64,000 nt of DNA from Paenibacillus melissococcoides. GTDB taxonomy: Bacteria; Bacillota; Bacilli; Paenibacillales; Paenibacillaceae. Positions 16,456 through 26,235 of the stretch are shown one piece after another. The translations under genes were made by a program, and so were the position numbers. Each line of letters starts with the position of its first letter. The first letter of the stretch is position 1. Under the pieces are notes generated by a model. That model was not told where the DNA came from. It ran no database searches and saw only the letters and a list, made by a program, of their open reading frames with translations. The stretch covers positions 167,001-231,000 of the forward strand of contig CALYLO010000009.1 of assembly GCA_944800085.1 (NCBI GenBank), given 5' to 3'.

Positions 16456-17295
16456 ATGGACGCAAAAGAAGTCAGACAACGTATTGAACAGATTAGAAAC
16501 TCCAGAGACTTATGGAAAGAGTTCGAGTATCAATAGCCAGACATAAACCATTCCAAACGACACGCAGCAGCCGTTGCGCTTCAATACAGTTGGAAGCCGG
16601 AGGATTACGAGTTCATCCAGTTATTGATGGAAAATGAGGTCGAGATCCGAATTCATGATCCTTTCCAAGGTTATGGGGATTCATTGCTTCTTATTTCTTA
16701 TCTGTTAGCCAAGTTTCGCAGGCCGGAAACGTGTGGATTTTTGAGAAAACCAAATGCGCGAATTTTGATACGTATTGCGGGTATTTTGCTGAAGTTATTT
16801 TTTCTGCCGGAGTTGAAAGGACTTGCAAATACCTTGAAAGGTTTTAGCTTACCGAATCCAATACATATCTGTTCGAGCATAAAAGCCGGTTGGATTCACT
16901 TTTTTGAGAAGAAGATATAGAAAATTTCTTTCACAGAATGACTTCCTGGTTTCCGGATAATATAGAAAAAGAAGATACGGAAAGTTTATTAACAAGGGCT
17001 ATCGAGTTTGATGACCTTGAAGAGGCGGAGAAGCTATTTCATATTCTTGAAAAGCAAGATGAACCTGACCTGCAGAGCTGCTGACGCTCGGGATAAGGCA
17101 TCATCCATCAGCGCACAACTATGCTACCGGAATGGGGATTGGATGATAAGAAAAACGAATCATTTTTATCTAAACGTTTTGGAAAAGGCGCTTGCTTGCA
17201 GCAAAGCGGTTCGGGATAAGAAGGGGATTCGTTTTTATAAAAAGATGCTTAAGAAGGAACAAAAAAGCATTGATAAAATGTTCAAAAACGGATAA
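16456..17295 (+). pseudogene. Decayed gene of unknown family
   Basis: A start with strong GGAGGGGGGAGG reads MDAKEVRQRIEQIRNSRDLW and meets TAG near 16535. The frame then carries on as AAAVALQYSWKPEDYEFIQL and LLMENEVEIRIHDPF. Near 16727 it shifts by one base into WIFEKTKCANFDTYCGYFAE, with more stops near 16845 and 16905, and ends as VLEKALACSKAVRDKKG before 17295. The pieces read as one former protein of about 270 residues with at least three stops and two frameshifts. I do not recognise the family. Confidence 0.5.
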
Positions 17296-17337
17296 GTATT
17301 GTAAGACAACTATTAAAATTTCTTGGAGGGAAAAATA

Positions 17338-17868
17338 TTGATTCCAGAGTTACACACAGAACGATTACATTTGAGAAAAATAAAGGTACAGGATTCGTCC
17401 AGTTTGTTTAAAATTTGGTCTGATCCAGAAGTTACGAAGTTTATGAATATAAATTGTTTTACTGATGAAAATGAGGCAAAAGATATGATTAAACTCCTTG
17501 ATGAACTTTCTCAAGCTAACAAAGCTATTCGTTTCTCCATAATTGAAATTGAATCAAATGAGATCATAGGTTCTTGTGGTTACAATTCCATAGATTTTGA
17601 AAATGCAAAAGCAGAAATTGGATATGACATTGCTAGAGCATTTTGGGGAAGAGGATACGCTTCAGAAGCTATCTGTTCTTTGTTAGATTACGCATTCTCA
17701 TCTTTAAAGCTGAATCGAATCGAAGCAAAAGTAGAACCCGAGAACGTGAAATCAGTAAAAGTATTACAAAAGTTAAACTTTACGTTTGAGGGAACACTGA
17801 GACAGTATGAAAAAGTAAACGGAAAGTTTAACGATCTCAATATGTATTCAAAATTAAGAACAGATTGA
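17338..17868 (+). CDS. GNAT-family N-acetyltransferase (RimJ/RimL type)
   Basis: A 176-residue acetyltransferase. It starts IPELHTERLHLRKI, has the acetyl-CoA loop region EIGYDIARAFWGRGYASEA, and ends with VEPENVKSVKVLQKLNFTFEG, all typical of RimJ/RimL proteins that acetylate protein N-termini or small amines. TTG 17338 is the likely start because GGAGG at 17325-17329 lies 8 bases upstream. An earlier in-frame TTG at 17323 overlaps that site. The substrate cannot be assigned. Confidence 0.88.
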   Translation: MIPELHTERLHLRKIKVQDSSSLFKIWSDPEVTKFMNINCFTDENEAKDMIKLLDELSQANKAIRFSIIEIESNEIIGSCGYNSIDFENAKAEIGYDIARAFWGRGYASEAICSLLDYAFSSLKLNRIEAKVEPENVKSVKVLQKLNFTFEGTLRQYEKVNGKFNDLNMYSKLRTD

Positions 17869-18020
17869 TTTGCTTACACCGTTTAGGCGATAATCCGGTT
17901 CGATCCTGTTCCTGTACTCATACCATGAGGCCCCGCTTGATGTATATCAATATTGAAGCCGTTGATAGACCACTTGTTTGCGCAAGAAAAGTCAGGCGAG
18001 CGTTAGATGCTATTCATGAA

Positions 18021-18051
18021 GGTTTCAAGCCTTAAAGCTTGAAGCCTTTTT
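18021..18051 (+). terminator. Terminator-like hairpin
   Basis: GGTTTCAAGC and GCTTGAAGCC pair around CTTAAA, followed by TTTTTG. It may end the acetyltransferase transcript 150 bases upstream. The gap 17869-18176 otherwise shows only a 31-codon frame from 17940 that I cannot assign. Confidence 0.7.
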
Positions 18052-18176
18052 GTTTGGAAAGGGCTGACTGGAGCGTCTGCACTTGTCTGGACAATAAAAA
18101 TAGGCTCACGTAAACTGAACTAAACCTAATGTTTTTCAACAAATGTGGTCATACTTAAGCCAAGGAGGCGTTCACC

Positions 18177-18500
18177 ATGCCGAATGCAGCAACCAACAAC
18201 AACTATGAGATAAGCATGGAAAATATTCGGTCGATGCCGCCAACGAGTTATTTTGGAACGAAGATCCTGTTTGTGATCAGCGGGAGCCTGACCGTGAATA
18301 GTACATCTCGTGATTATAAGCTGCAGGCTCATGATATCTTGATCCTGAACCGCAATGTCAGGCATGAGATCTCAAGCCAGGAGGATAATATCGTCATAGT
18401 GCTGAGCCTGACGGCACAGTTCTTTGCCCAGCATGATAAATCGTACTTCTCCTATCACTTCGACTGCTTCTCGCGGGAGATGGACCGCGGGCGCGAGCAG
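18177..18500 (+). pseudogene. Truncated AraC-family regulator (sensor half only)
   Basis: The start is intact (AAGGAGG then ATG at 8 bases). The protein reads like the cupin-type sensor half of AraC regulators: ILFVISGSLTVNSTSRDYKL, HDILILNRNVRHEI, YFSYHFDCFSREMDRGREQM. At about 18500 the similarity stops and the DNA switches to part of a transporter gene in another frame. The DNA-binding half is missing, so the product cannot act as a regulator. Confidence 0.6.
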
Positions 18501-18984
18501 ATGGTCGCCGGCGTTCGTCATGATTCGTGTCGGCGAGAAGCTGCTGCAGAAGCACGGCTCACGCAAGCCAATGATTACGGGCTCGCTCATTACGGCGATT
18601 GGGATTGCCTTGATGTCCTTCACCTTTGTCCCCGGCTTTCTCTATACGCTGCTCGTCTTTGTCGGCTTCATGCTATTCGGTATCGGACTCGGCATGTACG
18701 CGACGCCATCGACGGATACGGCGGTCTCCAATGCGCCGGAGAGCAAGGTCGGCATTGCTTCCGGGATTTATAAAATGGCGAGCTCGCTCGGCGGTTCGTT
18801 CGGTGTCGCCATCTCCGCAAGCGTGTATGGGGTTATCGCCGCTGCCGGAAGTATAGAGCTGGCCGCCATGGTCGGACTGTTAACGAACGTCGCATTCTGT
18901 GTGGTATCCTTAATGTCAGTGGTTATCACGACACCGAAGGGCAGCAAAAAAGAGAATGCAGCTCTTGCTCCGGCTGCGAAATAA
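18500..18984 (+). pseudogene. C-terminal fragment of an MFS drug transporter
   Basis: From about 18500 the sequence encodes FVMIRVGEKLLQKHGSRKP then membrane segments (MITGSLITAIGIALMSFTFV, LLVFVGFMLFGIGLGMYATP, AAMVGLLTNVAFCVVSLMSV). This matches the second half of 14-TM EmrB/QacA-type major facilitator exporters. The first half is absent. The fragment is fused to an AraC sensor fragment, so one deletion removed the end of one gene and the start of the other. Confidence 0.65.
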
Positions 18985-19062
18985 AAGTGCCGATTAGAGC
19001 GCTTGGAAGCTTGGAGGTTTGGGATTAGATAGAGTTATTCAGATTCACAGGAGGATATGAAC

Positions 19063-20250
19063 ATGCGTGACCAATTATTAGCGATGCTCGATGAACGTAA
19101 GGATGAGATCATTGCGATTCGCAGACATCTGCATGCCCATCCGGAGCTATCTTTCCAAGAGGAACAAACCACGAAATATATTCGAGACTTCTATCAAGGC
19201 AAAGAGGTGAAGCTGGATACGGAAGTCGGAAACGGGCATGGCATTATCGTCACGATTCAAGGCGGCAAGCCAGGCAAGACGATCGCGCTGCGGGCTGATT
19301 TCGATGCGCTTCCGATTCAGGAAGAGACGGGTCTTCCCTTTGCTTCCGAAAACCCAGGCGTCATGCACGCTTGCGGCCACGACGGGCATACCGCTTACTT
19401 GCTCGTGCTTGCGGACTGCTTGATTCAGCTCAAGGATGAGCTTCCTGGCACGATTAAGATCATTCATCAGCATGCGGAGGAAACGCCTCCCGGGGGCGCC
19501 AAGAGCATCGTGGAGTCCGGCCTTCTTGATGACGTGGATCAGATCTTCGGTGTTCACGTCTTCCCTACGGGGGATGCCGGCGAAGTGCTGTACCGCAGCG
19601 GCTATACGATGGCGGGACGCAGCTACTTCAAGCTCGGCATTCAGGGCAAAGGCGGCCACGGCTCCTCGCCGCATATGGCCAATGACGCGATAGTCGCTGC
19701 CGCGCATTTCGTCACGACGGTTCAGACGATCATTAGCCGCCGCTTGAACCCATTCGATACCGGCGTCGTGACGGTTGGTTCCTTCGACGGCAAAGGCAGC
19801 TTTAACGTCATCAAGGACTATGTCGAGCTTGAAGGTGATGTGCGTTACATGACGACAGAGACCCAAGCGTTGATCGATAAAGAGATTCATCGTATCGTCA
19901 AAGGGATTGAAGAGACATTCGGCGTCCAAGCGACCTTAACCTATACGGCTGATTATCCGCCGCTCTACAATCATCCGGAAGTGACCGAGAACGTCGTTCG
20001 TTATCTGGAGCAGGGAGTCGGTGATTATTTAACAGGGATTTATGAAGGCGATATGCTATCCGGCTCTGAGGACTTTGCGTACTATTTGGAAAAAATTCCG
20101 GGCTGCTTCTTCTACATTGGCTGCAAGCCGAAGAACGCGCAAGGGGTCTACTTCAATCACCATCCGAAGTTCGATATCGACGAAGACGGGCTGCTCGTAG
20201 CCGCGAAGTCTGTGGCGGAAGTGGTGTGCGGGTATTATGGGTTGAAGTAG
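19063..20250 (+). CDS. M20-family metal-dependent amidohydrolase
   Basis: A 395-residue M20D peptidase/amidohydrolase, like hippurate hydrolases, aminoacylases and N-acyl-diaminopimelate deacetylases. Motifs are RRHLHAHPELSFQE, ALRADFDALPIQEETGLPF, ACGHDGHTA (metal-binding Cys and His) and HQHAEETPPGGA, then the dimerisation domain (GKGGHGSSPHMANDAI) and the final metal site SEDFAYY. ATG 19063 is 8 bases after AGGAGG and is preferred over ATG 19057. It cleaves N-acyl amino acids or similar amides. The substrate is not evident and neighbours give no pathway. Confidence 0.93.
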   Translation: MRDQLLAMLDERKDEIIAIRRHLHAHPELSFQEEQTTKYIRDFYQGKEVKLDTEVGNGHGIIVTIQGGKPGKTIALRADFDALPIQEETGLPFASENPGVMHACGHDGHTAYLLVLADCLIQLKDELPGTIKIIHQHAEETPPGGAKSIVESGLLDDVDQIFGVHVFPTGDAGEVLYRSGYTMAGRSYFKLGIQGKGGHGSSPHMANDAIVAAAHFVTTVQTIISRRLNPFDTGVVTVGSFDGKGSFNVIKDYVELEGDVRYMTTETQALIDKEIHRIVKGIEETFGVQATLTYTADYPPLYNHPEVTENVVRYLEQGVGDYLTGIYEGDMLSGSEDFAYYLEKIPGCFFYIGCKPKNAQGVYFNHHPKFDIDEDGLLVAAKSVAEVVCGYYGLK

Positions 20251-20265
20251 ACTCGTATATAAAGT

Positions 20266-20336
20266 ATCCCCTCCTGGTTAACATCGTGAGATTGTTGGTA
20301 GTGATGATCTCGGATGTTGAGCGGAGGGGATATTTT
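20266..20336 (+). terminator. Long imperfect hairpin after the amidohydrolase gene
   Basis: TATCCCCTCC near 20267 pairs with GGAGGGGATA near 20324, with further pairing inside (AACATC/GATGTT, GAGAT/ATCTC), followed by TTTTAT. Confidence 0.65.
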
Positions 20337-20450
20337 ATAGATCGTTCTTTTTATTTGAAATGAGTGGAACACTCTCCATTGACCATCCACTTTTACGAAA
20401 ATGTAGTTTCCGGTTGATAAAGATTCCTCTAAATTCAGCCATGCCCCTTT

Positions 20451-20720
20451 TCACAGACTACCTTCTACACTTACATTTTCTAGGTTATCCATTTTAATTT
20501 CGCCTTTTCGTTTCCGTTTCTCATCTAACTCAGCTTGTTCTCTCTCCCGGTCAGCCAGAGTGGGCGGTGGGGTTACAGTTACAATGGGGATGTCTACTGT
20601 TGTTGAAGGAGCCGTTCCTTCTGTTGGCACCTTTGGAGGAGCTCTTTCTTTTTTGTTTGCTTCTTCTTGTGTCCGTGCATCCAGATAACATACGATCGTT
20701 TCTGTCCGATTTGTAGCCAA
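20451..20720 (-). pseudogene. Unassigned remnant with T/P-rich linker
   Basis: The frame reads TNRTETIVCYLDARTQEEAN, a Pro/Thr linker (TVTPPPTLADRERE) and KMDNLENVSVEGSL before a stop. The same frame continues past the stop as LNLEESLSTGNYIFVKVDGQ and WRVFHSF, which looks protein-like. I read this as a small decayed gene with an internal stop. No family is recognised and it may be chance. Confidence 0.25.
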
Positions 20721-20888
20721 GATACTTCAAGCGCTGAGGCATGCGTCCCAAGCCAATTATGTACGTATCCGTCAACATTGGCAAACCGTGTACTTTAATT
20801 AGGTCATTGGGAGGGAGGGTTTTGTCCTATTTATGGAGAAATATAGTAGTAAATAAGTCGCGTGATTTTCAAAACCGGGGGTTTGTAG

Positions 20889-23800
20889 ATGTCTACGGAA
20901 TTAAAAGATATTTTGAAATATTTCATGCGTTATGAGGATTATTCGAGGTTCATGAATTCCTCTCTTAGTTCAATAGATGGAGATCACCTTTCTGAAAAAA
21001 GTTTGACCACCTTTCAAGACATTCAAGAAACGTTGGAGAGAAAACAAAAAGATGCTGTATTGCGGAAATTAGAAAGTTATCCTGATATTAAAAAAAAATC
21101 AAATAAGGAAATACGAGGTAAATGGATTCAATCCATTAGAAGTGTCCTCTCGAAAGAAAAGAAAATTGAGGATTTTATCGCTGATCTTCCTTTCCATTAT
21201 CCAGATAATCGCGACAATTTCAAATTGTACCTTAATCAGCTAGTCACACAGGAAGAGTTTACGCTTTGCTATCCATTAATGATTAAAGACTTACCTACAG
21301 GTAAGAAAAAAAGGATTATCAGACCTGTTATCACTTTTAAAAGCAGATTGACAGACGAAGGACTGCACGTTATTTCTTTTGTCATGAATCGAGCTAGTTT
21401 GGAAATTATTTTAGCTGAAGCATTTGATTGCCCAGTTGAAGACGTACGCCTCATAGCAGCACAAGCCTATAATGACCTCTGCACAAAAATTGATAGCATC
21501 GAATCGACTCAACTCAAACAGATAATTATTTTAATTGACCAATGCCTAATTGAAGGCATATCGAATTGGAATTATAGGAGTTTACTTGATTTTAAAAATT
21601 ATAGCGGTTGGTTAATGTCCAGACGATTGTTTGTTACAAAAGAATGCCTCAATGATATGAACGAATCCATATTTCGAAGTGAGCTTGAGCGTCTAATGTC
21701 ACGACAAAATAGTTGTTCTTCCTCGCTGTTAAAGAAATATATATTTGGGAACAAGCACGCTGTTGACTACGCTTTAGAACCTGAACAAGCTGGATATCAT
21801 CTGGGGAGCTATACGGCTGATTATCCTGTAAACAATAAGCAATGGAGAATAGTTCAATCTCTGCGAAATTCCCAATTACTTGCAGTCAATGGTCCTCCTG
21901 GGACAGGCAAGACGACATTGATTAAAGAGATGATAGCAGATGCTGTAGTTAACAAAGCGCTACTCTTGATAGAGATATGGGATCAACCTTGGCAGCTCAT
22001 TGATGAGGGACAAATCAGGGCCTATTACCAGTCTCCGCTAGAGGGAAAAAATCCGTTCTCAATGGTTATTACGAGTACAAACAATAAGGCAGTAGATAAT
22101 ATCGGAATTGAATTAATGAACGAAGTAGACTTCCTGACTAGCTTATTATCACTTTACGGTAAGAATACTGATGACGATAATGGGCGTGTAGAGTGCGGCG
22201 AAGAATTCGACGACGAGGATGAGGGCATGAATCCAAGTGGATTTATGAGCTCTTTTCAGACTGCAATGGAACAGAAAAAACAAGGGTTATTCTGTGCTCG
22301 TCTAGGAAATATGGCTAACATGACGGAATTTCGAAATAAGAAGTTCGAAGAAATTATAAAGGGGCTCAAGCACCCTAACATTGATTCTTTGCAAAATCGG
22401 GATATTCAGAATATTTTCATGTCATCAATTACCGATTTGAAAGAAATTCATAAAAACATCAATCATTTCTGGACTTTGCTTCAACTTTGCCTTGAAAGAG
22501 GAGAGCTTGATGACAAGAAAGATATTCTTACAAGCATAGAGAGCAAAAAAAAGGAACTTGAGATTGCAAATGAAAAAATCCAGGTCCAAAGACGCAAGCA
22601 AGGAGAATTGATTCAAAGCAAGCTTGAAAAAGAAGATGAAATTTCAAAGTTGGAAAAGCTCGTTCGACAACTGGAGTCAGAAATAAAGATTGGCGAGGAG
22701 AACCGTCGTCAAGCATATGCGGATAAGGAGGTTTTGTTGAAATGGAATAAATTCCCCACAAATTTACTTAATTTCTTGCCAAAACGTAAGTTATTTTTAA
22801 CTGCAAATCCGACTGTAGAATTCATACAAGAAACTCGGATCGATCCGCTAAACCAAGATATTAAGAATAATACGGAACGATTAAAGCAATCGAATTTACT
22901 GATTACAAGTTATCGGTCCGACTTAAGTGCTGTAATCGAGCAAATAAACGATATAAGTCAGGAACTCCAGGTGCTTGAAAACAGTAAAACTGTGCTACTA
23001 ACGAGTTTGACTAATCTAGAGGAGTTACTTGAACAAGAGTTAAGATTGAAAAGAGAGTTACAAATAGAGAAAATGTTAACTTCATATTCATATTACGAGT
23101 TGGCTAATGTTCCTGTTATTGTACAATTGGGGAACGACTATTTGAGGAAGCTTTAGCTGTTAACGAGCAATACGTTATTAAGTGTCATACTGAGATCGTA
23201 CATAATTTGGAGAAGATGGGGGAGGAACAAAGGTGGTTTAAATCATTTTATAGTGAGAACGGAAAAAGGCTCGATCAATATCAAAAAGGGATTCGGGCAA
23301 TATGGGAATCGTTCTTTCTTTGTTTTCCTGTCGCCACGACAACCTTACATTCATTTTCTGAACAGTTATTTCAGCCTCTCCTCGGCTTAATTGATACATT
23401 GTTTGTTGATGAAGCAGGGCAAATTATGCCTCATTATTTGTGCGCACCATTATATCGATCCCAAAAGGCAGTTATAGTAGGCGATCCAGAACAACTTGAA
23501 CCCGTGCGTCCGTTTACTTTAAATCTGATTGAAGAAAGTGATGTAAGGAAAGAGCTCCATGATAATATCTGCATTTTGCAAAATAGTGCTCAAAATTATG
23601 CTGATCGTGGCAGTGAGTTCTTTGAGTTCATGGGAATGAAGAAAAAAGGAATTATTCTTAATGAACATAGACGTTGTGAAGCTAGCATTATGCGCTTTTC
23701 AAATTTTCATGTTTATAATGAAATGCTCTTATTAACTAAAAAAGATAATTCAGAAAAACTTTTTGGAGCGAATTTAGTGGCTTTCGATATTCGAGGCCTG

Positions 23801-24828
23801 AAGGAAGTGCATTCACATCATAATTTTTCGGAAATATCTGCGTGCAAAAAAATTGTAAATTTATTGGTTGAGAGATATGGAACTGAGATATTAAAAGACA
23901 TTGGAATCATAACGCCATTCTCTTCACAAGCCAAGCAATTAGCGGCTGCCATTAATGGCGTAGAGGTAGGAACGGTACACACGTTCCAAGGAAAAGAGAA
24001 AAGAATTATTCTTTTTAGTTCCGTTATTGATGGTATTCATGCAAAGAACGCGGGTCTTTCCTTTGTAATAGGCAGTAAACCTAATATGCTCAACGTTGCT
24101 TTCTCCAGAGCCAAGGAGCAGTTTATTTTGATTGGCAATATAGAGACAGGATTTGCGAGTGGGAATTACCTTGCAAAGGCAATTCGAGTCATTCAACAAC
24201 ATGGGGTCATATACAGTTTGTATAATGAGGAATACGAAAATCAAAAATACGCTTTAAGTCGAAGCGAAGCTTATACGGTCTATCAAGACGATCGGGAATT
24301 GGATGGCGTTGATTTAAGATTTATCAGCCATATGAACGATCTCTTGTATGCTAATGTATTGCTGACCCCTAAACGGCATTATGATCTGATGATGAAATCC
24401 TTTGCGTATTGCCGAAGTACGCTTGGCATAGTTTCTCCTTGGACGAGCAGTGATGTACTAAACGAAAAATTCTTTTCATTGTTAAAAGCTGCGAAGGAAC
24501 GACGCATAGACATTAGAATAAGATTCGGTTACTCAAGGACAAACTATACTCTTAATGACATCGACAAAATTGTAGAGAAGGATAATTTTAATTACAAGAA
24601 CAAGGAGACCTAAAAGTTGCTTTAAAAGAACTGCACAGTCAGTTGGGACAAAACCTTGTTTATATGCCGCCTCTTCATTCAAAAGTGCTGTTAATAGACA
24701 ACAAAATTCTTTTTATTGGCTCACATAATTGGTTATCGAATCAAGGTAAGAGTACTCGGGAGGAAATTAGTTATCTTATTACTGACAGACAAGCAATTGC
24801 CTATGTGAGAATGAGATTTGACTTGTAA
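20889..24828 (+). pseudogene. COG1112-type helicase fused to PLD nuclease, Mokosh type II-like, two frameshifts
   Basis: Three consecutive frames make one protein of about 1,310 residues. Part 1 (20889 to about 23130) has Walker A NGPPGTGKTT near residue 334, VITSTNNKAVDNI, and long coiled coils. Part 2 (about 23130 to 24606) has TLFVDEAGQIMP (Walker B), VIVGDPEQLEPV, ILNEHRRCE, GTVHTFQGKE and NVAFSRAKEQ, the remaining SF1 motifs. Part 3 (about 24607-24828) has HSKVLLIDNKILFIGSHNWL, a phospholipase D HxKxxxxD motif. Each junction is explained by loss of one base, in GGGG at 23129-23132 and near AAGGAG at 24602-24607. A helicase joined to a PLD domain in one chain matches type II Mokosh anti-phage proteins. 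As written it is inactive unless the indels are sequencing errors. Confidence 0.72.
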
Positions 24829-25272
24829 ATTGATACTGAAAGTGCAAATTGGTACACGAACGAAGAGATAGCTTCCCTAGCCTATTCGCGATGCATTGGA
24901 ACGAAATAGGGATGTAGCCGAGCATGATATTGGGTTCCTCGAAACAGGAACGACAAGAGCAGAAATGTTTCTTCCTGGCTTTGCTAGTATGGTGATGCGG
25001 AACCGGGTTGCCCCAAAAATGGAAATTGCATCGCATTGCGAGTAGAATGCACTCGTTTAAAACGGCGATTGGCTTGTGCCAGTGAGTTTCTGATCCCTGT
25101 GCATCGTTCCTGAAAGCGGCCTTTATGCTGTTAACCGTAGTTGGATCTTCATCTGAAAAATGAACCAAGTAATATTTGACGAAGGCGGGCTAGGGGATTA
25201 GGGGGCATCAAATTTAATAGAGATAATCAACACACCTGGATGGACACAGATTTGGAAGGATGAATAAGATTA
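24829..25272. other. Unassigned stretch between Mokosh-like gene and Mrr gene
   Basis: About 440 bases without a supported gene. A 129-codon minus-strand frame (24779-25168) overlaps the end of the PLD domain, has no ribosome binding site I trust and no recognisable motif, so I do not call it. It may be remains of a deleted gene. Confidence 0.4.
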
Positions 25273-26013
25273 ATGGCAAAAACTTACTATGCAGAAGGAA
25301 GACAGCTTGCTTATTTATTGAGGGGCTTATTCATTATTGGTGGACTTGCTATTTATTTCAGCATTCCAGGATTGCACTGGGGGTTCTTCTTCGGCATTCT
25401 TATTGGTTCAATCATAGTAGCAGATATCCTTGGGGCCATCTGGACAAGGAAGAGACGTAACAAGAAGAAGCAGAAAACCCAAGCAACGAATAAGCAAACC
25501 ACTCAGACAACCTCAAGGCGAACAACTAAGGGTTGTAGAGACGATGAGGTCATCTTAACAAGCAGATTAGACGATTTATCTGGAGCAGAATTCGAGCGGT
25601 TACTTGCTCTTTACTTCAGAGATCAGGGATACACGGTGAAAGAAGTAGGAGTTGGCGGCAATGATGGCGGAGTGGATCTTGTGATTATCGATGGCCGTGG
25701 TGAGAAGACCGCTGTACAGGCCAAGTGCTACGCTGAACATAATCTTGTTCCTGTTATGACTGTCCGTGAACTGGTTGCGGCAAAACGAAATCATGATTGT
25801 ATTCTGTCGTTACTTATCACGACATCTGATCTTACTTCTCCTGCAAAAAAGGAAGCGGAGCAATTCAAAGTTGACTACTGGCATGGAGCTCTTGTTGACC
25901 AGAAGCTAAGGTCATGGGGGAAGTGGCAACCAAGTAAAAAGCGTCGTCCTGTTAACAAGAGCAGCGCGGCAGCAAACCCGGAGATCGCAAAGGCAAAAAA
26001 GGAAGTACAGTGA
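25273..26013 (+). CDS. Membrane-anchored Mrr-type restriction endonuclease
   Basis: A 246-residue protein. Two N-terminal membrane segments (LAYLLRGLFIIGGLAIYFSI and FFFGILIGSIIVADILGAIW) lead to a Lys/Thr-rich linker. An Mrr catalytic domain then runs from LSGAEFERLLALYFRDQGY with the nuclease residues in GGNDGGVDLVI (Asp) and AVQAKCY (Gln-x-Lys), then LLITTSDLTSPAKKEAEQF. Such proteins cut modified or foreign DNA. The membrane anchor suggests action at the site of DNA entry (inference). The last codons contain A AAA AAG at 25995-26001 and a zinc ribbon lies directly downstream in the -1 frame. Confidence 0.85.
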   Translation: MAKTYYAEGRQLAYLLRGLFIIGGLAIYFSIPGLHWGFFFGILIGSIIVADILGAIWTRKRRNKKKQKTQATNKQTTQTTSRRTTKGCRDDEVILTSRLDDLSGAEFERLLALYFRDQGYTVKEVGVGGNDGGVDLVIIDGRGEKTAVQAKCYAEHNLVPVMTVRELVAAKRNHDCILSLLITTSDLTSPAKKEAEQFKVDYWHGALVDQKLRSWGKWQPSKKRRPVNKSSAAANPEIAKAKKEVQ

Positions 26014-26117
26014 CATGCAAGTGTGGTGCTCCCATGACACGAAGAAAGAACAAGCAAGGAGTTGAATTTTGGGGGTGCAGTAACTTTCCAAGATGCCGAA
26101 ATACGAAATCCATATAA
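26010..26117 (+). CDS. Topoisomerase-type C4 zinc ribbon in the -1 frame of the Mrr gene
   Basis: Thirty-five codons from GTG 26010 give CKCGAPMTRR, then GVEFWGCSNFPRC and RNTKSI, the CxC...CxxxPxC signature of topoisomerase I zinc ribbons. The frame overlaps the Mrr stop codon. Reading through from the A AAA AAG heptamer with a -1 slip gives KKGSTVTCKCGAPM with no stop in between. Mrr proteins ending in exactly this zinc ribbon are common, so this is either the second half of a frameshifted gene or a programmed -1 frameshift product. A separately translated peptide is less likely. Confidence 0.6.
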   Translation: MTCKCGAPMTRRKNKQGVEFWGCSNFPRCRNTKSI

Positions 26118-26235
26118 ATTAAAATATAGATGATTGGAGGACATAGAAAATGGCAATTCCCGATTTCCAATCTATCATGCTGCCATTCTTGATGCAGGTA
26201 AGTGATGAACAAGAACATAGGCATCGCGATACTAG

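Noticed and set aside
20451..20784. Two overlapping minus-strand frames read as separate genes
   Set aside because: One is a shadow of the other. Only the frame that stays protein-like past its stop is kept, and at low confidence.
24779..25168. A 129-codon minus-strand frame between the Mokosh-like and Mrr genes
   Set aside because: It overlaps the PLD coding end on the other strand, shows no recognisable motif and no convincing ribosome binding site.
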